Assembly: GCA_009885805.1 (NCBI GenBank) | Contig: VFJZ01000057.1 | Coordinates: 46,652 to 110,651 of the forward strand | Length of the DNA stretch: 64,000 nucleotides | Origin: Actinomycetota bacterium | GTDB taxonomy: Bacteria; Actinomycetota; Thermoleophilia; Gaiellales; F1-60-MAGs149 | Reading direction: 5' to 3' | In this document: in pieces, positions 41,518 to 51,600 of the stretch | Position numbering within the stretch: the stretch's first letter is position 1 | Layout of the letters: each line of letters begins with the position of its first letter | The notes under the pieces: generated by a model | Database searches by the model: none | Told to the model about the DNA's origin: nothing | The model's input: only the letters and a program-made list of their open reading frames with translations | Made by a program: the position numbers and the translations under genes

Positions 41518-42032
41518 GAAACGGCCGGGCGGCGGGCCGTCGCCAGAACGGTCCCCTCGACGAGTCGTCGATCGAGCACGTCAAGGCCGGCCAGAAGTCG
41601 GCTCGCGACCGCGTCGTCGCCTGTTGCGATCACGATCAGGCCGCCGCTTCGGACCCGGGCCGCCGGCTCGTGGTGCGGGTCGGCGTCGAGCAGGAGCACG
41701 GCGTCGGCGTCATCGCCGTCACGGAAGCCGAGCGCGTCGAGCGCGGCCCGGATCGCACTCGACTCGTCGATCACGGCGACGCGCGCGCCCGGATCCAGGT
41801 GACGCAGGGCGTGGATCGCGTACGCGAGCGTGACCGTCGCCGGGACGGGATCCGCCACGCGAGCGATCTGCCGGGCGAGCAGGCCGACGGAGTCCTCGAG
41901 GCCCTCGAACCCCGCTGCGGCGATCCGGTCGGTCTGGGCTGCGCGCGCATGCACGGCGTGGAGGACGGGCTGCACGAGGGCTCGCCGCAGCGGTGCGACG
42001 ACGAGGAGCGCGGCGCGCTTGACGAGGGCCAT
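41514..42032 (-). CDS. Protein of unknown function, polysaccharide locus
   Basis: A 172-residue protein beginning ALVKRAALLVVAPLRRALVQ, a basic amphipathic helix. The middle (TLAYAIHALRHLDPGARVAVID) and AVLLLDADPHHEP suggest a Rossmann-type alternation and could derive from a methyltransferase, but no SAM motif is intact. ATG at 42032 follows a TAGAAT hexamer by seven bases. It overlaps the tandem transferase gene (ATGA), so both are in one transcript. No family is recognised. Confidence 0.65.
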   Translation of the reverse strand: MALVKRAALLVVAPLRRALVQPVLHAVHARAAQTDRIAAAGFEGLEDSVGLLARQIARVADPVPATVTLAYAIHALRHLDPGARVAVIDESSAIRAALDALGFRDGDDADAVLLLDADPHHEPAARVRSGGLIVIATGDDAVASRLLAGLDVLDRRLVEGTVLATARRPAVS

Positions 42033-42039
42033 CGAGGCG

Positions 42040-42045
42040 ATTCTA
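42040..42045 (-). promoter_or_regulatory. -10 element for the operon at 39199-42032
   Basis: TAGAAT on the minus strand (42045-42040; 5 of 6 with consensus) predicts transcription at 42033, one base before the ATG at 42032. The transcript would be leaderless. Confidence 0.5.
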
Positions 42046-42074
42046 CGGTGGCGCCCGCCCGGAGAGGGTCGGTG

Positions 42075-42080
42075 TAGGAT
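42075..42080 (+). promoter_or_regulatory. -10 element for the operon starting at 42087
   Basis: TAGGAT (42075-42080) lies at exactly -12 to -7 of the ATG at 42087, predicting a fully leaderless transcript. It faces the TAGAAT of the divergent operon across a 54-bp gap. Confidence 0.5.
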
Positions 42081-42086
42081 CCGGCC

Positions 42087-42403
42087 ATGCACGATCACGC
42101 CGCCCCCGCCGCGGACGAACGCGAGCCCGCGCCGCGTCTGGCCGGATTCGGCCTCGCTGCCGGCATCATCGCGGTGCTGATGGCGGCGACCGTACGGCTG
42201 GCGCCGGCCGGCTTCCTGATCGGTATCGTCGCGGTGGTCGTCTCCGCTCTCGGGTTCGTCGTCGCGACGATCCAGACCCGGTCGCCGAAGCTCGCCGTCG
42301 CCGGCATCTTCTGCGGTGCGTTCGCGATCCTCTTCTGGTTGCTCGCGCGTGAGGATATCGGCGCCGTCGCCGGCGGACGCGACGCCTGGCCCGACTGGCT
42401 GTT

Positions 42404-42407
<4 letters not shown>
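42087..42407 (+). CDS. Small three-helix membrane protein (DUF4190-like)
   Basis: A 106-residue protein with an acidic N-terminus (HDHAAPAADEREPAP) and three hydrophobic segments at about residues 20-37, 42-60 and 68-87. The pattern resembles DUF4190-type proteins of unknown function. Its TGA overlaps the CTG proposed as the start of the next gene (CTGA). Being first in an operon with GDP-sugar genes does not reveal a role. Confidence 0.7.
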
Positions 42408-44280
<1,873 letters not shown>

Positions 44281-44283
44281 CGA

Positions 44284-45195
44284 GTGGCGGCGATCCGCGC
44301 CGAAGGGGTCTCGAAACGCTACGGGACGGTCGAGGCGCTGCGCGACGTCACCGTCGCCGTCGACGAGACCGCGACGGGGCTCCTCGGTGCAAACGGCGCC
44401 GGGAAGTCGACCCTCATGCGGGCGCTGCTCGGCCTCGTCCGCCCCGACGCCGGCTCGCTCGGCATCCTCGGGCTCGACGCGGCACACGACGGCGACGCCA
44501 TCCGCCGGCGCGTCGGGTACATGCCGGAGGGTCACTGCCTGCCGCGGGAGCCATCGGCTCACGCCTTCGTCGTCCACCTCGCCGAGCTCCGCGGCCTGCC
44601 GCGCCGGGCGGCCGTGCTGCGGGCGAGCGAGGTGCTGTTCCAGGTCGGGCTCGAGGAGGAGCGGTCGCGCCCGATCGGCACGTTCTCCACCGGCATGCGC
44701 CAGCGGGTCAAGCTGGCGCAGGCCCTCGTCCACGGTCCCGAGCTGGTGGTGCTCGACGAACCGACGGCGGGCCTCGACCCGGCGGGGCGCGAGGAGATGC
44801 TTCGCCTCGTCCGGCGCCTGTCGGCCGAGCTCGGCATCCGCGTCCTCTTCTCCTCCCACGTCCTCGAGGATGTCGCCCGCACCTGTGACGCGGTCGTCGT
44901 CCTGCGCGATGGCGAGGTCGTTACGGCCGGGCGGCTCGACGCCTTGCAGGGCGCCTCGACCGCAGCGACGGCGGTTCGTGTCTCCGGCGACGCTGCCGCC
45001 TTCTGCTCCGCGCTCGAACGCCGTGGACTGGAGCCCGTGGCGGCAGGCGACCGGTACGTCGTGCAGGGCGCCGATGCCGCCGTGTTCGACGCCATCCGCG
45101 ACGCCGCCGCCGAGAGCGGTGCCGGCCTGCGGCTCCTCGCGCCGGCCTCGCCGACGATCGAGGACATTCTCGTCGGCGCGATGGAGGAGGCGTGA
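44284..45195 (+). CDS. ABC transporter ATP-binding protein (module 1)
   Basis: A 303-residue ATPase with Walker A GANGAGKST (35-43), signature FSTGMRQR, Walker B LVVLDEPTAGLD and H-loop FSSHV. The C-terminal 75 residues form the extension typical of ABC-2 type exporters of the NatA/CcmA-like class. GTG start is 3 bp after the gmd stop, so the gene is in the rmd-gmd transcript. It overlaps its permease gene by GTGA. Confidence 0.88.
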   Translation: MAAIRAEGVSKRYGTVEALRDVTVAVDETATGLLGANGAGKSTLMRALLGLVRPDAGSLGILGLDAAHDGDAIRRRVGYMPEGHCLPREPSAHAFVVHLAELRGLPRRAAVLRASEVLFQVGLEEERSRPIGTFSTGMRQRVKLAQALVHGPELVVLDEPTAGLDPAGREEMLRLVRRLSAELGIRVLFSSHVLEDVARTCDAVVVLRDGEVVTAGRLDALQGASTAATAVRVSGDAAAFCSALERRGLEPVAAGDRYVVQGADAAVFDAIRDAAAESGAGLRLLAPASPTIEDILVGAMEEA

Positions 45196-46058
45196 TGGGA
45201 ACCCGCGTCGAGGATCTCCGCTACACGAGCTACGACGGCGAGCGCCGTGGGAGCGTGGCGTGCGTCGCTGCATTGACGCGCCAGTCGGCGCTTCACGCGC
45301 TCGGCTTCGGGCGCAGCTGGCGCGCGAAGTTCATCCCGCTCGGCCTGATCGCCCTCTGCTTCGGCCCCGCCATCGTGGTCCTCGGTCTGCGGGCGCTGTT
45401 CGCGCAGCAGTTCCCTGAGCCGCTGACCGACCTCGTGCCGTACGAGGCCTACTACAACGTGATCTCGATCGGCATCCTCGCGCTCGCCGGCGTCGTCGCG
45501 CCCGACCTGCTCTGTCCGGACCGGCGCGATCGCGTTCTCGACCTCTACTTCGCGACGGCCGTCTCGCCGCGCCAGTACCTCGTCGCGAAGCTGGCCGCCG
45601 CCCTCGTCCCCCTGCTCGGTGTGACGCTCGCGCCGGTTCTCTTCCTCTTCGGCGGCAACGTCCTGTTCGCGCTGCACCCGTTCGGCTACCTGCAGGATCA
45701 CCTCGGCGATCTCGCCCGGATCGTCACGGCCGGCTTCGTGATCGCGAGCTTCTACGGGCTGCTCGGACTCGCGGCCTCGTCGCTGACGGCGCGCCGCGCG
45801 TTCGCGATGGGAGGGCTCGTCGGCCTGCTGATTGCGAGTAGCGCGACGGGCGGGGTCCTCGTCGAGGGTCTCGGTGCGGACAGCTCCGCGCAGCTCCTGG
45901 CGCTGCCGGCGATCCCGATCGTCCTCGCGGAACGCATCTTTCCGGATGGTGACGATCTGGTGGGCGTCGGAACCGCAGGCTGGTTGCTGGCATACGCGGC
46001 GGTCTGCGTCGTCGCGCTCGCGGTCCTGCTGTTCCGCTACCGGGGGTCGGACGAGTGA
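45192..46058 (+). CDS. ABC-2 permease (module 1)
   Basis: A 288-residue membrane protein with about six helices. The N-terminus VEDLRYTSYDGERRGS and LALAGVVAPDLLCPDRRDRVL, followed by LYFATAVSPRQYLVAKLAAA, match ABC-2 permeases in which a surface loop regulates assembly. It partners the ATPase encoded just upstream. Start GTG 45192 or ATG 45195. Substrate unknown. GTGA overlap with the next ATPase gene. Confidence 0.85.
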   Translation: MMGTRVEDLRYTSYDGERRGSVACVAALTRQSALHALGFGRSWRAKFIPLGLIALCFGPAIVVLGLRALFAQQFPEPLTDLVPYEAYYNVISIGILALAGVVAPDLLCPDRRDRVLDLYFATAVSPRQYLVAKLAAALVPLLGVTLAPVLFLFGGNVLFALHPFGYLQDHLGDLARIVTAGFVIASFYGLLGLAASSLTARRAFAMGGLVGLLIASSATGGVLVEGLGADSSAQLLALPAIPIVLAERIFPDGDDLVGVGTAGWLLAYAAVCVVALAVLLFRYRGSDE

Positions 46059-46987
46059 CGGCCGTCGTCCTCGACGGCGTCTCGCGCTGGTTCGGCGACC
46101 GCGTCGCGGTCGCCGACGTGTCCTTCGACGCCGGCCCGGGCGTCACCGGTCTGCTCGGACACAACGGCGCTGGCAAGACGACCGCGCTGCGACTCGTCGC
46201 CGGGTTCACGACGCCCAGCCGGGGCACGGTTCGCGTCGGCGGCGTCGACCCGCGTCGGGACCGCGAGATCTTCCGTCAGGTCGGGCTGGTTCCGGATACG
46301 GACGGGCTCTGGCCGTTCATGACCGCCCACGCCGCGGTTGCCCTCCTGGCGCGACTGCGCGGCGTCACCGATCACGCCGCCGCCGCGGAGCGCGCGCTCG
46401 ACACCGTCGGGCTGAGCGACGTCGCCGGGCGGCGGCTGGCCGGTTTCTCGAAGGGCATGCGGCAGGGCGTCAAGCTTGCTCAGGCACTCGTGCACGACCC
46501 GCGCGTGCTGCTGCTCGATGAGCCGCTGAACGGGCTCGATCCAGCCCGGCGGCGCGATGTCGTCGATCTCATCCGACGGCTCGGCGACGAGGGTCGGACG
46601 GTGATCGTCTCGTCGCACGTGCTGCACGAGGTGGAGCGGATGGCCCCCCGCGTCGTGGTCCTGGTGAACGGGCGTCTGGTCGCCGAGGGCGAGACCGTCG
46701 CGATCCGCGCTCTGCTCGCCGACCGGCCTCGCGCGATCCGCCTCGAGGCCGGTCCGGGGACGCGCACGCTGGCGCGCGCGCTGCTCGGCGCCGGCCACGC
46801 CGACGCGGTGCGACTGGACGGCGAGACCGCGACGGTCGAGACGGCCGATCCGGATGCGCTGGCGCGGGCGCTGCCGGCAATCGCCCGGGCCGAGGGCGTC
46901 TCGCTGCGGCGGATCGAGCCGATCGGCGACGACCTCGAGAGCGTCTACGCGTACCTCCACGCGCGCGCCCGCGGGGCGGCGCGGTGA
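46055..46987 (+). CDS. ABC transporter ATP-binding protein (module 2)
   Basis: A 310-residue ATPase with Walker A GHNGAGKTT (35-43), signature FSKGMRQG, Walker B VLLLDEPLNGLD and H-loop VSSHV, plus a C-terminal domain of about 85 residues. It is clearly homologous to the ATPase at 44284 but diverged, so the two modules are an old duplication or independent recruits. GTG start overlaps the module 1 permease; GTGA overlap follows into its own permease. Confidence 0.88.
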   Translation: MTAVVLDGVSRWFGDRVAVADVSFDAGPGVTGLLGHNGAGKTTALRLVAGFTTPSRGTVRVGGVDPRRDREIFRQVGLVPDTDGLWPFMTAHAAVALLARLRGVTDHAAAAERALDTVGLSDVAGRRLAGFSKGMRQGVKLAQALVHDPRVLLLDEPLNGLDPARRRDVVDLIRRLGDEGRTVIVSSHVLHEVERMAPRVVVLVNGRLVAEGETVAIRALLADRPRAIRLEAGPGTRTLARALLGAGHADAVRLDGETATVETADPDALARALPAIARAEGVSLRRIEPIGDDLESVYAYLHARARGAAR

Positions 46988-47700
46988 TCCCGCTGACCAC
47001 GTTGTACGTCCGATCCCTGGCGGGGCGCCGGCGCACGCTCGCGCTGCTCGTGCTGGCTCTCGTCCCGGGCATCCTCGCGATCGTCGCGACCGCTACCGGT
47101 GCCTACGACGACGCCGACCGCTTCACGGCCCGGCTCGTCGAGCGGATCCTCCTGCCCGTGGTGGCGGCCCTCGTCACGGTCGTACTCGGTGCGAGCGTCA
47201 TCGGCGAGTCGCGGGACGACGGCACCGTCGTCTACGTGGTCGCGACGCCGCTCAGCCGCCTCACGATCGTGGCGGCGGCGTGGCTCGCGACGCTGCTGAC
47301 TGCGATCGTGCTGCTCCTGCCGTCTGCGCTCGTCGTGGTCATCGTTCCGGGCGCGGCCGGCTTCGACGGCGTCCGCGCGACCGTGGCCGCGCTGATCCTC
47401 GCCTGCGCCTGCTACGCCGCGGTGTCCGTCGTCGCGTCGCTGGTGCTCCGCCATCCGGTACTCGCCTGCGTGCTCTACGTCGTGCTCTGGGAGGGCTCGG
47501 TGGCGAGCTTCGCGGCCTCGGCGTCGAAGCTCTCGATCGCGGCCTACGCCAAGGTGGTGGCCGCGGGTGGGCTCGCTCAGGCCGAGCGCCTCAACGTCCC
47601 TGACGTCTCGGGCGCCGTCGCTGTCATGTTCCTCCTGGCGGTGTGCGTCGCTGCCGGGCCGCTCGCCGCCGCTGCGCTGCGTCGGGCCGAGATCCCCTGA
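46984..47700 (+). CDS. ABC-2 permease (module 2)
   Basis: A 238-residue protein with about six helices, including VERILLPVVAALVTVVLGAS and RDDGTVVYVVATPLSRLTIV, an ABC-2 type loop (E-R/D-D-G-T). It is shorter than the module 1 permease and pairs with the ATPase at 46055. The gene ends 4 bp before the stop of the convergent GT-C-like gene. Together modules 1 and 2 may form one heteromeric exporter or two separate ones. Confidence 0.82.
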   Translation: MIPLTTLYVRSLAGRRRTLALLVLALVPGILAIVATATGAYDDADRFTARLVERILLPVVAALVTVVLGASVIGESRDDGTVVYVVATPLSRLTIVAAAWLATLLTAIVLLLPSALVVVIVPGAAGFDGVRATVAALILACACYAAVSVVASLVLRHPVLACVLYVVLWEGSVASFAASASKLSIAAYAKVVAAGGLAQAERLNVPDVSGAVAVMFLLAVCVAAGPLAAAALRRAEIP

Positions 47701-47704
47701 GGGT

Positions 47705-49735
47705 TCATGACACGGTTGTTTCGGCGGCAACGGTGTCGCCGATCAGCAGCCGAATCCTCACACCGGGAGCCGCCGCCCGACGGAGGCGCCCAGACCGATC
47801 GTGGAGGGGCACCCGCAGGGTGATGACGCCGCTCCGCTCGCCGGGCAGGAGGGTCCGGGGGAGACTCGACGTGACTTCCTCCGGCAGTCCGGGCAGTGTC
47901 GCCTCGACGAGAACTGGATCTCCGGCCCAGGCAGGTGTCAGAGCGCCCGGGAGTGGTGCGCCCGCGCCGGCCGTTACGCGGAGGGTCACCTCGATCACGG
48001 TGCCGTCCGCCGTGGGTCTGACGACGGGCGCATCGATCCGTCCAGTCGCGACCGCCGCGAGCGCGCCGGGCGAGGTGGCCGGGAAGAGGTGCCCCTCCTG
48101 CGCGAGGCGGTCGGCGAGCGCTCCCGGCTGCACCCAGAGGCCCTGCAGACCTCGGTACTCGGGCATGACGAGGCGCGCACCGGGGAAGGCTGCGTCGAGT
48201 TCAGCACCGCTGACAATCAGGTCTCCGCACGGCGTTTCTCCCGGCCCGAACGATTCGTACCGCGTCGGTGCCAGCAGGCGGTAGACGCCGTAATGGAACA
48301 GGCTGAAGGCGGTGCGATCGAGCCCGATGCAGGGCGGCACACCGATCCGGGCGAGGGCCTCGGGGATCGCACGTTCCGGCGCGAGCGCGGCGGATATCGG
48401 CACCAGCAGGCCGCGGCTGTTCTTGATGCCGAAGGCCGCGAAGATCAGTGCGACGACGGCGATCGGTACGAATCGCCCCAACCGGCGAGTGGCTCCGACC
48501 ACGGCTATCAGCACCGCCGCGGCAGCGCCGATCAGGAGGGGATCGGGCCATCCGATCCGTCGTTTGAACGGCTCGATGCCGAGAACCATTGCGCCGTTGT
48601 AGAGACCCCGGAGTTGCTCGGGGCCGGCTAACCCGTAGAAGCAGACCGCAGCCGTCAGCGTCGCTCCGGCGCCGACTACCACGTATCGGCGGTGCACGAT
48701 CAGAGGATCGCTGGTCACGAGCACCGCGAGGCCGGCCACGAGGAGTGGCGCGATTGCGCCTTCGATGTACCGACCGTAGAGAAGGTGGTCCGTGCGCTCG
48801 GCCTTGCCGTTGGCGAGAATCGAGAACGCGTAGACCCCGGCGAACGCGAGGATCGGGAATGCGGTCAGATACCGCTGCCCGGAGGCTTCGCCGGCGCGCA
48901 GGTTTCGGACGAGCGCGACGAGCCCAACCGTCACGAGACCGAGAGTGGCGGCGTTCAGGTAGAAGTACTGCCCGACAGCGGTCGTGAGGAGCCCGCCGAC
49001 CTCGGTGATCCGGCCGGCGAGCGAGCCTGAATCGTAGTGGTCCGGGCTGTAAAGGGTCCCCGAGACATCTCGGATGAGCAGACGGGTCGCCACGAGGCCG
49101 AGCGCCAGCGGGAGACCGAAGCCTATCGGGGCCCTGAGGTCGCGCGTGCGTGCCGCCACGATCACGACGACGATGACACCTGCGGCGATGACGCCGGCGC
49201 CGCGCGGGTGGAGTGTGTAGGTCGCGGCGGACCCCAGCCCAGCCAGAGCCCACCAGAGGATGCGGCCCTGGCGCAGCGCGTTGGCGAAGACGCCGACGAG
49301 CGCGAGTTCAAGCGCCGCGAAGGGCACCTCGGACTCCGCCACGCTCGTGTAGCCGACGAACGACGTGTAGAGCCCCGTCGCCGCGGCGACCAGTGCTCGG
49401 CCGCCGCCGTCACCGACGCCCGGAAACAGTTGCCCGCAGACCCACCATGCCGCGATCGTCAGCAGCGCGCCGACGACCGCGTTTGTGGCCAACGCTCCGT
49501 GATACGCCGCGAGCGGCCCGTCGGTGAGCCACACGGCTGGCAGGTAGAGCAGGCCGGTGCCGGGATGGTAGGGGACGCCCGTCGGCGGAGCCTCACCCCC
49601 GAGGTAGAGGGCAGCGCCCAGGTAGCCGTACTCGTCGCCCATCACGATCGGCGTCAGCATCTGGCGCCCGAGGACGAACTGCAAGGAGCCGACGACGGAC
49701 GCCGCGGCCAGTGGCCAACCGAGACGTCGCGTCAC
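47705..49735 (-). CDS. Large polytopic GT-C-like membrane protein
   Basis: A 676-residue protein with about 12 helices in the first 450 residues and a soluble C-terminal part (about 460-676) with beta-rich composition. The first loop VMGDEYGYLGAALYLGGE has the acidic motif of GT-C glycosyltransferases, with YHPGTGLLYLPAVW and LHPRGAGVIAAGV later. The same motifs recur in the protein at 59950-61551, so they are paralogues. GTG start overlaps the stop of the upstream gene. A polyprenyl-phosphate-sugar-dependent transferase is likely; donor unknown. Confidence 0.75.
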   Translation of the reverse strand: MTRRLGWPLAAASVVGSLQFVLGRQMLTPIVMGDEYGYLGAALYLGGEAPPTGVPYHPGTGLLYLPAVWLTDGPLAAYHGALATNAVVGALLTIAAWWVCGQLFPGVGDGGGRALVAAATGLYTSFVGYTSVAESEVPFAALELALVGVFANALRQGRILWWALAGLGSAATYTLHPRGAGVIAAGVIVVVIVAARTRDLRAPIGFGLPLALGLVATRLLIRDVSGTLYSPDHYDSGSLAGRITEVGGLLTTAVGQYFYLNAATLGLVTVGLVALVRNLRAGEASGQRYLTAFPILAFAGVYAFSILANGKAERTDHLLYGRYIEGAIAPLLVAGLAVLVTSDPLIVHRRYVVVGAGATLTAAVCFYGLAGPEQLRGLYNGAMVLGIEPFKRRIGWPDPLLIGAAAAVLIAVVGATRRLGRFVPIAVVALIFAAFGIKNSRGLLVPISAALAPERAIPEALARIGVPPCIGLDRTAFSLFHYGVYRLLAPTRYESFGPGETPCGDLIVSGAELDAAFPGARLVMPEYRGLQGLWVQPGALADRLAQEGHLFPATSPGALAAVATGRIDAPVVRPTADGTVIEVTLRVTAGAGAPLPGALTPAWAGDPVLVEATLPGLPEEVTSSLPRTLLPGERSGVITLRVPLHDRSGRLRRAAAPGVRIRLLIGDTVAAETTVS

Positions 49736-51600
49736 GACAGGCGTCGCGCGACCACCAGGTAGCCGTCGCCGAGGTCGGTGCCGAGAAACAGGCGCTGCAG
49801 AAGGCTGAACGGGAGCATCGTCCGCTCCGAGACGAGCGCGCCGACGAGGCGCCGCGCGGGGATCATGTTCCCGCTCTCCGCCGAGCGTTCGATCAGCTCG
49901 TCCCGGCCCGCGTCGCCCTGATCAGCGGTCATGAGCCGGCGGATGCGCATCAGGATGTTGGCGAGGGGATAGCCGTAGCACCAGAACACCTCGGGCTCGA
50001 ACCCGGTCTCCCGCAGCTTCGCCGTCAGCTCGAAGCGATCGTAACGGCGGAAGTGTCCGGCCATCTCATCGACGCGAGAGAAGCGAGCCTGATGGGCGGG
50101 CACGCTCAGGATCAGCCTGCCGTCGGCGCCCAGTAGGGTGTGGATCTCCCGGAGCAGCCCAAGGTCGTCCTCGACGTGTTCGAGGACCTCGAACATCAGG
50201 AGCGCTCCGGCCTCGCCGCGGAGGTCGTCGAGCTGCTCGAAGCCGCCGACGAGCACGTCCGGCCGTCGCTCCGCCGGTAGTCGAGCAACCCGGGCCCGCG
50301 CGAGCACGGCCGCGCTCGCGGACATGTCGAGGCCCGTCGCGCGGAACCCGCGTTCCGAGAGCAACTCGAGGACGGCGCCCGAGCCGTACCCGAGCTCCAC
50401 CACGGGGCGCCCTTGGTCGAGGCGTCCCAGGAGCTCGCGGAGCAGGTGGAGACGCATCAGCCAGCGGGGCGCCGGCGTCCACGCGAGCGTGGCATCGGGC
50501 GCCAGCAACGCCGCCACCTCGGGCCCGATCGCCGTCGGCCCGAAGCGCCGGTCGAATCGTCGTCCGATCGCCTCGGACAGGGCAGCGACTCGCGGTCGAT
50601 CGGCGGCCAGGTCGATCAGCGCCGTCGCCAGTGCCTGGGCGTCGCCGATTGCGACGAGAACAGCGTCGTCGCCGAGCGCGGCGCGGGCGGCCGGCGTGTC
50701 ACCCGTCACGACGGCGCGACCGACTGCGGCTGCCTGGTAGACCTTGTTCGGGATCACGCGGCGAGCCTTCCCCGTCGCGCCGAAGATGCCCAGGACGACG
50801 TCGTGTTCGGCAATCAGCGCCGGCAGGTCGGCGTAGTCGACCCAGTCGATCACGCGTGAGCCCGGCCGATCCGGCATCTGTGCGTCGAAGTCGACGCGGT
50901 CCTGACCACGCCCGACGATCGTGAAATCGATCGGAGCGTCGGCAACCAGGCCGATCGCGGCCGCGACGGTCGTGGTGCCTTGCAGCGGTACGAACGTTCC
51001 GAAGAACAGCACCCGCAGCCGCGCCCCCGGCGTCGCGACCGGACTCCGCACGAAGTGGCGGTCGTCAGCTCCGACCGGGACCGCGGCGAGCTTGGCGGCG
51101 GGGATGCCGAGCTCGTCGACGAAGAACGCGGCGTGCTCGGTCGTGTCGACCAGCGCCCGCCGGCACTGACGAGCCGCAAGGCGATCGAGCACCCGTGCGA
51201 GCCGCGCCTGGACACCGTGCGCGTCCACGGCCTGGCGGTCGAGCGCAACCGTGTCGTACACCGACAACATCAGGTCGAGCACGACCTTGTCGCGTCCCGC
51301 CAGCAGCCGGGCGAGGAAGACATCGAGATGGCCGAAGTAGCCGACGAGGACGACGTCGTGCGGAGGAGCGCGTCGATACGCCCGTGCGAGCCTGAACCAT
51401 GCGCCTGCGAGCCGCCACAGGGTCCGCGGTGCCAGCGGGTTCCGGGCCAGCTGGATCTTCTCCTCGGTTCGTCCGGGCCAGGCCGGCTCGTGAACCTCGA
51501 TCACCTCGGCCCCCGCCGCCTCGAGCGCGCGGTGCAGGTTGGCGACGCGCGGATGAAGCTTTCGATCGTACGTTCCGAATAGGCAGACCCGTAGCGTCAT
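49732..51600 (-). CDS. Fused GT4 glycosyltransferase and SAM methyltransferase
   Basis: A 622-residue two-domain protein. The N-terminal GT-B part (about 1-375) has LRVCLFGTYDRKLHPRVANL and LRVLFFGTFVPLQGTTTVAA; its usual acidic donor motif is replaced by VLGIFGATGKARRVIPNKVY. The C-terminal part (about 390-620) is a class I methyltransferase with VVELGYGSGAVLELL and ALLMFEVLEHVEDDLGLLRE. It may add a sugar and methylate the product or the chain end. ATG start overlaps the flippase stop. No frameshift separates the domains. Confidence 0.83.
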   Translation of the reverse strand: MTLRVCLFGTYDRKLHPRVANLHRALEAAGAEVIEVHEPAWPGRTEEKIQLARNPLAPRTLWRLAGAWFRLARAYRRAPPHDVVLVGYFGHLDVFLARLLAGRDKVVLDLMLSVYDTVALDRQAVDAHGVQARLARVLDRLAARQCRRALVDTTEHAAFFVDELGIPAAKLAAVPVGADDRHFVRSPVATPGARLRVLFFGTFVPLQGTTTVAAAIGLVADAPIDFTIVGRGQDRVDFDAQMPDRPGSRVIDWVDYADLPALIAEHDVVLGIFGATGKARRVIPNKVYQAAAVGRAVVTGDTPAARAALGDDAVLVAIGDAQALATALIDLAADRPRVAALSEAIGRRFDRRFGPTAIGPEVAALLAPDATLAWTPAPRWLMRLHLLRELLGRLDQGRPVVELGYGSGAVLELLSERGFRATGLDMSASAAVLARARVARLPAERRPDVLVGGFEQLDDLRGEAGALLMFEVLEHVEDDLGLLREIHTLLGADGRLILSVPAHQARFSRVDEMAGHFRRYDRFELTAKLRETGFEPEVFWCYGYPLANILMRIRRLMTADQGDAGRDELIERSAESGNMIPARRLVGALVSERTMLPFSLLQRLFLGTDLGDGYLVVARRLS

